Origin: Nephrocerus scutellatus
Taxonomy: Eukaryota > Arthropoda > Insecta > Diptera > Pipunculidae
Direction of reading: 5' to 3'
Length of the DNA stretch: 64,000 nucleotides
NCBI GenBank assembly: GCA_947095585.1
Contig: OX352762.1
Span: forward strand, 47,235,335-47,299,334
Shown here piece by piece: positions 29,778 through 43,218 of the stretch. How positions within the stretch are numbered: the first letter of the stretch is position 1; each line of letters opens with the position of its first letter. Below the pieces are notes generated by a model. The model searched no databases. It saw only the letters and a program-made list of their open reading frames with translations, and was not told where the DNA came from. A program made the position numbers and the translations under genes.

Positions 29778-32700
29778 GGAAGAAATCTTATAGTCGCATC
29801 GTAGTTCTACATTCCGAATTTCATGCGAATCGCTTGGGAAATTGATTTGTTCCTGAAATTCCAGACCATAATGATCATATTCCAGAATTTCCATAGGAAG
29901 AAGTCTTTTAGTCGCATCGTAGTTCTAAATTCCGAAGTTCATGCGAATCGCTTGAGAAACTGATTTGTTCCTGCAATTCCAGACGATAATGATCATATTC
30001 CAGAATTTCCATAGGAAAAAGTCTTATAGTCGCATCTTATTTCTACATTCTGAATTTCCTGAGAATTGCGTGGGAAATTGATTTGTTCCAGAAATTCCAG
30101 ACCATAAAGATCATATTCCAGAATTTCCATAGGAAGAAATCTTATAGTCGCATCTTAGTTCTACATTCCGGATTTCATGCGAATCTCTTGCGAAATTGCT
30201 TTATTCCAGAAATTCCAGACAAAAATGATCATATTCCAGAATTTCCATAGGAAGAAGTCTTATAGTCGCATCTTAGTTCTACATTCCGAATTTCATGCAA
30301 ATTGCTTGAGAAATTGATTTGTTCCAGAAATTCCAGACCATAATGATCATATTCCAGAATTTCCATGGGAAGAAGTCTAATAATCGCATCTTAGTTCTAC
30401 ATTCCGAATTTCATGCGAATCGCTTGGAAAATGGATTTGTTCCTAAAATTCCAGACCATAATGATCATATTCCAGAATTTCCATAGGAAGAAATCTTATA
30501 GTCGCATCTTAGTTCTACATTCCGAATTTCATGCGAATCGCTTGCGAAATTGATTTGTTCCAGAAATTCCAGACCATAATGATCATATTCCAGAATTTCC
30601 ATAGGAAGAAGTCTGATAGTCGCATCTTAGTTCTACATTCCGCATTTCATGCGAATCGCTTAAGAAATTGATTTGTTCCAGAAATTCCAGACCATAATGA
30701 TGATATTCCAGAATTTCCATAGGAAGAAATCTTATAGTCGCATCTTAGTTCTACATTCCGAATTTCATGCGAATTGCTTGAGAAATTGATTTGTTCCAGA
30801 AATTCCAGACCATAATGATCATATTCCAGAAATTCCAGACCATAATGATCATATTCTAGAATTTCCATAGGAAGAAGTCTTACAGTTGCATCTTAGTCCT
30901 ACATTCCGAATTTCATGCGAATCGCTTGCGAAATTGATTTGTTCCAGAAATTCCAGACCATAATGATCATATTCCAGAATTTCCATAGGAAGAAGTCTGA
31001 TAGTCGCATCTTAGTTCTACATTCCGCATTTCATGCGAATCGCTTAAAAAATTGATTTGTTCCAGAAATTCCAGACCATAATGATGATATTCCAGAATTT
31101 CCATAGGAAGAAATCTTATAGTCGCATCTTAGTTCTACATTCCGAATTTCATGCGAATTGCTTGAGAAATTGATTTGTTCCAGAAATTCCAGACCATAAT
31201 GATCATATTCCAGAATTTCCAAAGGAAGAAATCTTATAGTCGCATCGTAGTTCTACATTCCGAATTTCATGCGAATCGCTTGAGAAATTGATTTGTTCCA
31301 GAAATTCCAGATGATAATGGTCATATTCCAGAATTTCCATAGGAAGAAGTCTGATAGTCGCATCTTAATTCTACATTCCGAATTTCATGCGAATCGCTTG
31401 GGAAATTGATTTGTTCCTGAAATTCCAGACCATAATGATCATATTCCAGAATTTCCATAGGAAGAAGTCTTTTAGTCGCATCTTAGTCCTTCATTCCGAA
31501 TTTCATGCGAATCGCTTGAGAAACTGATTTGTTCCTGCAATTCCAGACGATAATGATCATATTCCAGAATTTCCATAGGAAAAAGTCTTATAGTCGCATC
31601 TTAGTCGTACATTCCGAATTTCCTGCGAATCGCTTGAGAAATTGATTTGTTCCAGAAATTCCAGACCATAATGATCATATTCCAGAAATTCCAGACCATA
31701 ATGATCATATTCCAGAATTTCCATAGGAAGAAGTCTAATAGTCGCATCTTAGTCACACATTCCGGATTTCATGCGAATCTCTTGCGAAATTGCTCTATTC
31801 CAGAAATTCCAGACAAAAATGATCATATTCCAAAAGTTCCATAGGAAGAAATCTTATATTCACATCTTAGTCCTACATTCCGAATTTCATGCGAATCGCT
31901 TGAGAAATTGATTTTTTCCTGAAATTCCAGACCATTATGATCATATTCCAGAATTTCCATAGGAAGAAGTCTTATAGTCGCATCTTAGTCCTACATTCCG
32001 AATTTCATGCGAATCTCTTGGGAAATTGCTTTATTCCAGAAATTCCAGACAAAAATGATCATATTCCGAAAGTTCCATAGGAAGAAATCTTATATTCACA
32101 TCTTAGTCCTACATTCCGAATTTCATGCGAATCGCTTGAGAAATTGATTTGTTCCAGAAATTCCTGACCATAATGATCATATTCCAGAATTTCCATAGGA
32201 AGAAGTCTGATAGTCGCATCTATGTTCTACATTCCGAATTTCCTGCGAATCGCTTGGGAAATTGATCTGTTCCAGAAATTCCAGACCATAATGATCATAT
32301 TCCAGAATTTCCATAGGAACAAGTCTAATAGTCGCATCTTAGTTCTACATTCCGAATTTCATGCGAATCGCTTGGGAAATTTATTTATTCCTGAAATTCC
32401 AGACCATAATGATCATATTCCAGAATTTCCATAGGAAGAAGTCTAATAGTCGCATCTTAGTTCTACATTCCGAATTTCATGCGAATCGCTTGAGAAATTG
32501 ATTTGTTCCAGAAATTCCAGACCATAATGATCATATTCCAGAATTTCCATAGGAAGAAGTCTTATAGTCGCATCTTAGTTCTGCATTCCGAATTTCATGC
32601 AAATCGCTTGAGAAATTGATTTGTTCCAGAAATTCCAGACCATAATGATCATATTCCAGAATTTCCATAGGAAGAAGTCTAATAATCGCATCTTAGTTCT

Positions 32701-34179
32701 ACATTCCGAATTTCATGCGAATCGCTTGGGAAATGGATTTGTTCCTAAAATTCCAGACCATAATGATTATATTCCAGAATTTCCATAGGAAGAAATCTTA
32801 TAGTCGCATCTTAGTTCTACATTCCGAATTTCATGCGAATCGCTTGCGAAATTGATTTGTTCCAAAAATTCCAGACCATAATGATCATATTCCAGAATTT
32901 CCATAGGAAGAAGTCTGATAGTCGCATCTTAGTTCTACATTCTGAATTTCCTGCGAATTGCTTGGGAAATTGATTTGTTCCAGAAATTCCAGACCATAAT
33001 GATCATATTCCAGAATTTCCATAGGAAGAAATCTTATAGTCGCATCTTAGTTCTACATTCCGAATTTCATGCGAATCGCTTGCGAAATTGATATGTTCCA
33101 GAAATTCCAGACCATAATGATCATATTCCAGAATTTCCATAGGAAGAAGTCTGATAGTCGCATCTTAGTTCTACATTCCGCATTTCATGCGAATCGCTTA
33201 AGAAATTGATTTGTTCCAGAAATTCCAGACCATAATGATGATATTCCAGAATTTCCATAGGAAGAAATCTTATAGTCGCATCTTAGTTCTACATTCCGAA
33301 TTTCATGCGAATTGCTTGAGAAATTGATTTGTTCCAGAAATTCCAGACCATAATGATCATATTCCAGAAATTCCAGACCATAATGATCATATTCCAGAAT
33401 TTCCATAGGAAGAAGTCTAATAGTCGCATATTAGTCACACATTCCGGATTTCATGCGAATCTCTTGGGAAATTGCGTTATTCCAGAAATTCCAGAGAAAA
33501 ATGATCATATTCCAGAAGTTCCATAGGAAGAAATCTTATATTCACATCTTAGTCCTACATTCCGAATTTCATGCGAATCGCTTAAGAAATTGATTTGTTC
33601 CTGAAATTCCAGACCATAATGATCATATTCCAGAATTTCCATAGGAAGAAGTCTTATAGTCGCATCTTAGTCCAACATTCCGAATTTCATGCGAATCTCT
33701 AGGGAAATTGCTTTATTCCAGAAATTCCAGACAAAAATGATCATATTCCAGAAGTACCATAGGAATAAATCTTATATTTACATCTTAGTCCTACATTCCG
33801 AATTTCCTGCGAATCGCTTGGGAAATTGATTTGTTCCAGAAATTCCAGACCATAATGATCATATTCCAGAAATTCCAGACCATAATGATCATATTCTAGA
33901 ATTTCCATAGGAAGAAGTCTTACAGATGCATCTTAGTTCTACATTCCGAATTTCATGCGAATCGCTTGCGAAATTGATTTGTTCCAGAAATTCCAGACCA
34001 TAATGATCATATTCCAGAATTTCCATAGGAAGAAGTCTGATAGTCGCATCTTAGTTCTACATTCCGCATTTCATGCGAATCGCTTAAGAAATTGATTTGT
34101 TCCAGAAATTCCAGACCATAATGATGATATTCCAGAATTTCCATAGGAAGAAATCTTATAGTCGCATCTTAGTTCTACA

Positions 34180-36890
34180 TTCCATTCCAGACCATAATGA
34201 TCATATTCCAGAATTTCCATAGGAAGAAGTCTTATAGTCGCATCTTAGTTCTACATTCCGAATTTCATGCAAATCGCTTGAGAAATTGATTTGTTCCAGA
34301 AATTCCAGACCATAATGATCATATTCCAGAATTTCCATAGGAAGAAGTCTAATAATCGCATCTTAGTTCTACATTCCGAATTTCTTGGGAAATGGATTTG
34401 TTCCTAAAATTCCAGACCATAATGATCATATTCCAGAATTTCCATAGGAAGAAGTCTAATAGTGGCATCTTAGTTCTACATTCCGAATTTGATTTATTCC
34501 AGAAATTCCAGACCATTATGATCATATTCCAGAATTTCCATAGGAAGAAATCTTATAGTCGCATCGTAGTTCTAAATTCCGAATTTCATGCGAATCGCTT
34601 GAGAAATTGATTTGTTCCAGAAATTCCAGACCATAATGATTATATTCCAGAATTTCCATAGGAAGAAATCTTATAGTCGCATCTTAGTTCTACATTCCGA
34701 ATTTCATGCGAATCGCTTGCGAAATTGATTTGTTCCAGAAATTCCAGACCATAATGATCATATTCCAGAATTTCCATAGGAAGAAGTCTGATAGTCGCAT
34801 CTTAGTTCTACATTCTGAATTTCCTGCGAATTGCTTGGGAAATTGATTTGTTCCAGAAATTCCAGACCATAATGATCATATTCCAGAATTTACATAGGAA
34901 GAAATCTTATAGTCGCATCTTAGTTCTACATTCCGAATTTCATGCGAATCGCTTGCGAAATTGATTTGTTCCAGAAATTCCAGACCATAATGATCATATT
35001 CCAGAATTTCCATAGGAAGAAATCCTATAGTCGCATCTTAGTTCTACATTCCGCATTTCATGCGAATCGCTTAAGAAATTGATTTGTTCCAGAGATTCCA
35101 GACCATAATGATGATATTCCAGAATTTCCATAGGAAGAAATCTTATGGTCGCATCTTAGTTCTACATTCCGAATTTCATGCGAATTGCTTGAGAAATTGA
35201 TTTGTTCCAGAAATTCCAGACCATAATGATCATATTCCAGAAATTCCAGACCATAATGATCATATTCCAGAATTTCCATAGGAAGAAGTCTAATAGTCGC
35301 ATATTAGTCACACATTCCGGATTTCATGCGAATCTCTTGGGAAATTGCGTTATTCCAGAAATTCCAGAGAAAAATGATCATATTCCAGAAGTTCCATAGG
35401 AAGAAATCTTATATTCCTACATTCCGAATTTCATGCGAATCGCTTAAGAAATTGATTTGTTCCTGAAATTCCAGACCATAATGATCATATTCCAGAATTT
35501 CCATAGGAAGAAGTCTTATAGTCGCATCTTAGTCCAACATTCCGAATTTCATGCGAATCTCTAGGGAAATTGCTTTATTCCAGAAATTCCAGACAAAAAT
35601 GATCATATTCCAGAAGTTCCATAGGAATAAATCTTATATTTACATCTTAGTCCTACATTCCGAATTTCCTGCGAATCGCTTGGGAAATTGATTTGTTCCA
35701 GAAATTCCAGACCATAATGATCATATTCCAGAAATTCCAGACCATAATGATCATATTCCAGAATTTCCATAGGAAGAAGTCTTACAGTTGCATCTTAGTT
35801 CTACATTCCGAATTTCATGCGAATCGCTTTCGAAATTGATTTGTTCCAGAAATTCCATACCATAATGATCATATTCCAGAATTTCCATAGGAAGAAGTCT
35901 GATAGTCGCTTCTTAGTTCTACATTCCGCATTTCATGCGAATCGCCTAAGAAATTGATTTGTTCCAGAAATTCCAGACCATAATGATGATATTCCAGAAT
36001 TTCCATAGGAAGAAATCTTATAGTCGCATCTTAGTTCTACATTCCGAATTTCATGCGAATTGCTTGAGAAATTGATTTGTTCCAGAAATTCCAGACCATA
36101 ATGATCATATTCCAGAATTTCCAAAGGAAGAAATCTTATAGTCGCATCGTAGTTCTACATTCCGAATTTCATGCGAATCGCTTGGGAAATTGATTTGTTC
36201 CTGAAATTCCAGACCATAATGATCATATTCCAGAATTTCCATAGGAAGAAGTCTTTTAGTCGCATCGTAGTTCTAAATTCCGAAGTTCATGCGAATCGCT
36301 TGAGAAACTGATTTGTTCCTGCAATTCCAGACGATAATGATCATATTCCAGAATTTCCATAGGAAAAAGTCTTATAGTCGCATCTTATTTCTACATTCTG
36401 AATTTCCTGAGAATTGCGTGGGAAATTGATTTGTTCCAGAAATTCCAGACCATAAAGATCATATTCCAGAATTTCCATAGGAAGAAATCTTATAGTCGCA
36501 TCTTAGTTCTACATTCCGGATTTCATGCGAATTTCTTGCGAAATTGCTTTATTCCAGAAATTCCATCCCAAAATGATCATATTCCAGAATTTCCATAGGA
36601 AGAAGTCTTATAGTCGCATCTTAGTTCTACATTCCGAATTTCATGCAAATCGCTTGAGAAATTGATTTGTTCCAGAAATTCCAGACCATAATGATCATAT
36701 TCCAGAATTTCCATAGGAAGAAGTCTAATAATCGCATCTTAGTTCTACATTCCGAATTTCTTGGGAAATGGATTTGTTCCTAAAATTCCAGACCATAATG
36801 ATCATATTCCAGAATTTCCATAGGAAGAAGTCTAATAGTGGCATCTTAGTTCTACATTCCGAATTTGATTTATTCAAGAAATTCCAGACC
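34180..36890. repeat. Satellite block with truncated monomers, copied at 2,376-bp offset
   Basis: Two shortened monomer junctions, one lacking 11 bp (GAATTTCTTGGGAAATGG near 34,379) and one lacking 22 bp (GAATTTGATTTATTCC near 34,484), recur at about 36,755 and 36,860, exactly 2,376 bp later. A further 42-bp deletion near 34,189, flanked by ATTCC on both sides, is seen only in the first block. The shared deletions show that the block was copied after they arose. Confidence 0.8.
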
Positions 36891-37961
36891 ATAATGATCA
36901 TATTCCAGAATTTCCATAGGAAGAAATCTTATAGTCGCATCGTAGTTCTAAATTCCGAATTTCATGCGAATCGCTTGAGAAATTGATTTGTTCCAGAAAT
37001 TCCAGACCATAATGATTATATTCCAGAATTTCCATAGGAAGAAATCTTATAGTCGCATCTTAGTTCTACATTCCGAATTTCATGCGAATCGCTTGCGAAA
37101 TTGATTTGTTCCAGAAATTCCAGACCATAATGATCATATTCCAGAATTTCCATAGGAAGAAGTCTGATAGTCGCATCTTAGTTCTACATTCTGAATTTCC
37201 TGCGAATTGCTTGGGAAATTGATTTGTTCCAGAAATTCCAGACCATAATGATCATATTCCAGAATTTCCATAGGAAGAAATCTTATAGTCGCATCTTAGT
37301 TCTACATTCCGAATTTCATGCGAATCGCTTGCGAAATTGATTTGTTCCAGAAATTCCAGACCATAATGATCATATTCCAGAATTTCCATAGGAAGAAGTC
37401 TGATAGTCGCATCTTAGTTCTACATTCCGAATTTCATGCGAATTGCTTGAGAAATTGATTTGTTCCAGAAATTCCAGACCATAATGATCATATTCCAGAA
37501 ATTCCAGACCATAATGATCATATTCCAGAATTTCCATAGGAAGAAGTCTAATAGTCGCATATTAGTCACACATTCCGGATTTCATGCGAATCTCTTGGGA
37601 AATTGGGTTATTCCAGAAATTCCAGAGAAAAATGATCATATTCCAGAAGTTCCATAGGAAGAAATCTTATATTCACATCTTAGTCCTACATTCCGAATTT
37701 CATGCGAATCGCTTAAGAAATTGATTTGTTCCTGAAATTCCAGACCATAATGATCATATTCCAGAATTTCCATAGGAAGAAGTCTTATAGTCGCATCTTA
37801 GTCCAACATTCCGAATTTCATGCGAATCTCTAGGGAAATTGCTTTATTCCAGAAATTCCAGACAAAAATGATCATATTCCAGAAGTTCCATAGGAATAAA
37901 TCTTATATTTACATCTTAGTCCTACATTCCGAATTTCCTGCGAATCGCTTGGGAAATTGAT

Positions 37962-38060
37962 TTGTTCCAGAAATTCCAGACCATAATGATCATATTCCAG
38001 AAATTCCAGACCATAATGATCATATTCCAGAAATTCCAGACCATAATGATCATATTCCAG
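37962..38060. repeat. 178-bp monomer with a tripled 30-bp unit
   Basis: The unit AGAAATTCCAGACCATAATG... ending at ATATTCC is present three times in a row before the normal AGAATTTCC. The equivalent places at about 22,160, 29,360, 33,840 and 35,700 have two, and most monomers have one. Confidence 0.9.
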
Positions 38061-40559
38061 AATTTCCATAGGAAGAAGTCTTACAGTTGCATCTTAGTTC
38101 TACATTCCGAATTTCATGCGAATCGCTTGCGAAATTGATTTGTTCCAGAAATTCCAGACCATAATGATCATATTCCAGAATTTCCATAGGAAGAATTCTG
38201 GTAGTCGCTTCTTAGTTCTACATTCCGCATTTCATGCGAATCGCTTAAGAAATGGATTTGTTCCAGAAATTCCAGACCATAATGATGATATTCCAGAATT
38301 TCCATAGGAAGAAATCTTATAGTCGCATCTTAGTTCTACATTCCGAATTTCATGCGAATTGCTTGAGAAATTGATTTGTTCCAGAAATTCCAGACCATAA
38401 TGATCATATTCCAGAATTTCCAAAGGAAGAAATCTTATAGTCGCATCGTAATTCTACATTCCGAATTTCATGCGAATCGCTTGGGAAATTGATTTGTTCC
38501 TGAAATTCCAGACCATAATGATCATATTCCAGAATTTCCATAGGAAGAAGTCTTTTAGTCGCATCGTAGTTCTAAATTCCGAAGTTCATGCGAATCGCTT
38601 GAGAAACTGATTTGTTCCTGCAATTCCAGACGATAATGATCATATTCCAGAATTTCCATAGGAAAAAGTCTTATAGTCGCATCTTATTTCTACATTCTGA
38701 ATTTCCTGAGAATTGCGTGGGAAATTGATTTGTTCCAGAAATTCCAGACCATAAAGATCATATTCCAGAATTTCCATAGGAAGAAATCTTATAGTCGCAT
38801 CTTAGTTCTACATTCCGGATTTCATGCGAATCTCTTGCGAAATTGCTTTATTCCAGAAATTCCAGACAAAAATGATCATATTCCAGAATTTCCATAGGAA
38901 GAAGTCTTATAGTCGCATCTTAGTTCTACATTCCGAATTTCATGCAAATCGCTTGAGAAATTGATTTGTTCCAGAAATTCCAGACCATAATGATCATATT
39001 CCAGAATTTCCATAGGAAGAAGTCTAATAATCGCATCTAAGTTCTACATTCCGAATTTCATGCGAATCGCTTGGGAAATGGATTTGTTCCTAAAATTCCA
39101 GACCATAATGATCATATTCCAGAATTTCCATAGGAAGAAATCTTATAGTCGCATCTTAGTTCTACATTCCGAATTTCATGCGAATCGCTTGCGAAATTGA
39201 TTTGTTCCAGAAATTCCAGACCATAATGATCATATTCCAAAATTTCCATAGGAAGAAGTCTGATAGTCGCATCTTAGTTCTACATTCCGCATTTCATGCG
39301 AATCGCTTAAGAAATTGATTTGATCCAGAAATTCCAAACCATAATGATGATATTCCAGAATTTCCATAGGATGAAATCTTATAGTCGCATCTTAGTTCTA
39401 CATTCCGAATTTCATGCGAATTGCTTGAGAAATTGATTTGTTCCAGAAATTCCAGACCATAATGATCATATTCCAGAAATTCCAGACCATAATGATCATA
39501 TTCTAGAATTTCCATAGGAAGAAGTCTTACAGTTGCATCTTAGTCCTACATTCCGAATTCCATGCGAATCGCTTGCGAAATTGATTTGTTCCAGAAATTC
39601 CAGACCATAATGATCATATTCCAGAATTTCCATAGGAAGAATTCTGATAGTCGCATCTTAGTTCTACATTCCGCATTTCATGCGAATCGCTTAAAAAATT
39701 GATTTCTTCCAGAAATTCCAGACCATAATGATGATATTCCAGAATTTCCATAGGAAGAAATCTTATAGTCGCATCTTAGTTCTACATTCCGAATTTCATG
39801 CGAATTGCTTGAGAAATTGATTTGTTCCAGAAATTCCAGACCATAATGATCATATTCCAGAATTTCCAAAGGAAGAAATCTTATAGTCGCATCGTAGTTC
39901 TACATTCCGAATTTCATGCGAATCGCTTGAGAAATTGATTTGTTCCAGAAATTCCAGATGATAATGGTCATATTCCAGAATTTCCATAGGAAGAAGTCTG
40001 ATAGTCGCATCTTAATTCTACATTCCGAATTTCATGCGAATCGCTTGGGAAATTGATTTGTTCCTGAAATTCCAGACCATAATGATCATATTCCAGAATT
40101 TCCATAGGAAGAAGTCTTTTAGTCGCATCTTAGTCCTTCATTCCGAATTTCATGCGAATCGCTTGAGAAACTGATTTGTTCCTGCAATTCCAGACGATAA
40201 TGATCATATTCCAGAATTTCCATAGGAAAAAGTCTTATAGTCGCATCTTAGTCCTACATTCCGAATTTCCTGCGAATCGCTTGAGAAATTGATTTGTTCC
40301 AGAAATTCCAGACCATAATGATCATATTCCAGAATTTCCATAGGAAGAAGTCTAATAGTCGCATCTTAGTCACACATTCCGGATTTCATGCGAATCTCTT
40401 GCGAAATTGCTCTATTCCAGAAATTCCAGACAAAAATGATCATATTCCAAAAGTTCCATAGGAAGAAATCTTATATTCACATCTTAGTCCTACATTCCGA
40501 ATTTCATGCGAATCGCTTGAGAAATTGATTTGTTCCTGAAATTCCAGACCATTATGATC

Positions 40560-42447
40560 ATATTCCAGAATTTCCATAGGAAGAAGTCTTATAGTCGCAT
40601 CTTAGTCCTACATTCCGAATTTCATGCGAATCTCTTGGGAAATTGCTTTATTCCAGAAATTCCAGACAAAAATGATCATATTCCGAAAGTTCCATAGGAA
40701 GAAATCTTATATTCACATCTTAGTCCTACATTCCGAATTTCATGCGAATCGCTTGAGAAATTGATTTGTCCCAGAAATTCCAGACCATAATGATCATATT
40801 CCAGAATTTCCATAGGAAGAAGTCTGATAGTCGCATCTATGTTCTACATTCCGAATTTCCTGCGAATCGCTTGGGAAATTGATCTGTTCCAGAAATTCCA
40901 GACCATAATGATTATATTCCAGAATTTCCATAGGAACAAGTCTAATAGTCGCATCTTAGTTCTACATTCCGAATTTCATGCGAATCGCTTGGGAAATTTA
41001 TTTATTCCTGAAATTCCAGACCATAATGATCATATTCCAGAATTTCCATAGGAAGAAGTCTAATAGTCGCATCTTAGTTCTACATTCCGAATTTCATGCG
41101 AATCGCTTGAGAAATTGATTTGTTCCAGAAATTCCAGACCATAATGATCATATTCCAGAATTTCCATAGGAAGAAGTCTGATAGTCGCATCTATGTTCTA
41201 CATTCCGAATTTCCTGCGAATCGCTTGGGAAATTGATTTGTTCCAGAAATTCGAGACCATAATGATCATATTCCAGAATTTCCATAGGAAGAAGTCTAAT
41301 AGTGGCATCTTAGTTCTACATTCCGAATTTCATGCGAATCGCTTGGGAAATTTATTTGTTCCTGAAATTCCAGACCATAATGATCATATTCCAGAATTTC
41401 CATAGGAAGAAGTCTAATAGTCGCATCTTAGTTCTACATTCCGAATTTCATGCGAATCGCTTGAGAAATTGATTTGTTCCAGAAATTCCAGACCATAATG
41501 ATCATATTCCAGAATTTCCATAGGAAGAAGTCTTATAGTCGCATCTTAGTCCTACATTCCGAATTTCATGCGAATCTCTTGGGAAATTGCTTTATTCCAG
41601 AAATTCCAGACAAAAATGATCATATTCCGAAAGTTCCATAGGAAGAAATCTTATATTCACATCTTAGTCCTACATTCCGAATTTCATGCGAATCGCTTGA
41701 GAAATTGATTTGTTCCAGAAATTCCAGACCATAATGATCATATTCCAGAATTTCCATAGGAAGAAGTCTGATAGTCGCATCTATGTTCTACATTCCGAAT
41801 TTCCTGCGAATCGCTTGGGAAATTGATCTGTTCCAGAAATTCCAGACCATAATGATCATATTCCAGAATTTCCATAGGAACAAGTCTAATAGTCGCATCT
41901 TAGTTCTACATTCCGAATTTCATGCGAATCGCTTGGGAAATTTATTTATTCCTGAAATTGCAGACCATAATGATCATATTCCAGAATTTCCATAGGAAGA
42001 AGTCTAATAGTCGCATCTTAGTTCTACATTCCGAAATTCATGCGAATCGCTTGAGAAATTGATTTGTTCCAGAAATTCCAGACCATAATGATCATATTCC
42101 AGAATTTCCATAGGAAGAAGTCTGACAGTCGCATCTATGTTCTACATTCCGAATTTCCTGCGAATCGCTTGGGAAATTGATTTGTTTCAGAAATTTGAGA
42201 CCATAATGATCATATTCCAGAATTTCCATAGGAAGAAGTCTAATAGTGGCATCTTAGTTCTACATTCCGAATTTCATGCGAATCGCTTGGGAAATTTATT
42301 TGTTCCTGAAATTCCAGACCATAATGATCATATTCCAGAATTTCCATAGGAAGAAGTCTAATAGTCGCATCTTAGTTCTACATTCCGAATTTCATGCGAA
42401 TCGCTTGAGAAATTGATTTGTTCCAGATATTCCAGACCATAATGATC
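40560..42447. repeat. Higher-order repeat of 944 bp (8 monomers), two copies
   Basis: Markers at 40,839 and 41,193 recur at 41,783 and 42,137, a spacing of 944 bp = 8 x 118. Copy 1 runs about 40,560-41,503 and copy 2 about 41,504-42,447. A few private substitutions are visible in copy 2, for example TTGCAGACC near 41,958 and TTTGAGACC near 42,194. Confidence 0.87.
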
Positions 42448-43218
42448 ATATTCCAGAATTTCCATAGGAAGAAGTCTTAAAGTCGCATCTTAGTTCTACA
42501 TTCCGAATTTCATGCAAATCCGCTTGAGAAATTGATTTGTTCCAGAAATTCCAGACCATAACGATCATATTCCAGAATTTCCATAGGAAGAAGTCTAATA
42601 ATCGCATCTTAGTTCTACATTCCGAATTTAATGCGAATCGCTTGGGAAATGGATTTGTTCCAGAAATTCCAGACCATAATGGTCATATTCCAGAATTTCC
42701 ATAGGAAGAAGTCTGATAGTCGCATCTTAGTTCTAAATTCCGAATTTCATGCGAATTGCTTGAGAAATAGATTTGTTCCAGAAATTCCAGACTATAATGA
42801 TCATATTCCAGAATTTCCATAGGAAGAAATCTTATAGTCGCATCGTAGTTCTAAATTCCGAATTTCATGCGAATCGCTTGAGAAATTGATTTGTTCCAGA
42901 AATTCCAGACCATAATGATCATATTCCACAATTTCCATAGGAAGAAGTCTGATAGTCGCATCTTAGTTCTACATTCTGAATTTCCTGCGAATTGCTTGGG
43001 AAATTGATTTGTTCCAGAAATTCCAGACCATAATGATCATATTCCAGAATTTCCATAGGAAGAAATCTTATAGTCGCATCTTAGTTCTACATTCCGAATT
43101 TCATGCGAATCGCTTGAGAAATTGATTTGTTCCAGAAATTCCAGACCATAATGATCATATTCCAGAATTTCCATAGGAAGAAGTCTGATAGTCGCATCTT
43201 AGTTCTACATTCCGCATT

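Larger units (their letters stand above)
28840..41150. repeat. Rearranged satellite blocks; 28.8-32.5 kb repeated at 37.5-41.1 kb
   Basis: Variants at 29,585, 30,647 and 31,031 recur 8,647 bp downstream (38,232, 39,294, 39,678). The offset becomes 8,616-8,617 on either side, because the two copies differ in how many 30-bp units they carry (a doubled unit at about 31,650 is single at about 40,300; a doubled unit at about 29,360 is tripled at about 37,970). Between them lie shorter shuffled blocks with the same monomer order starting near 33,185, 35,058 and 37,430. Confidence 0.75.
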
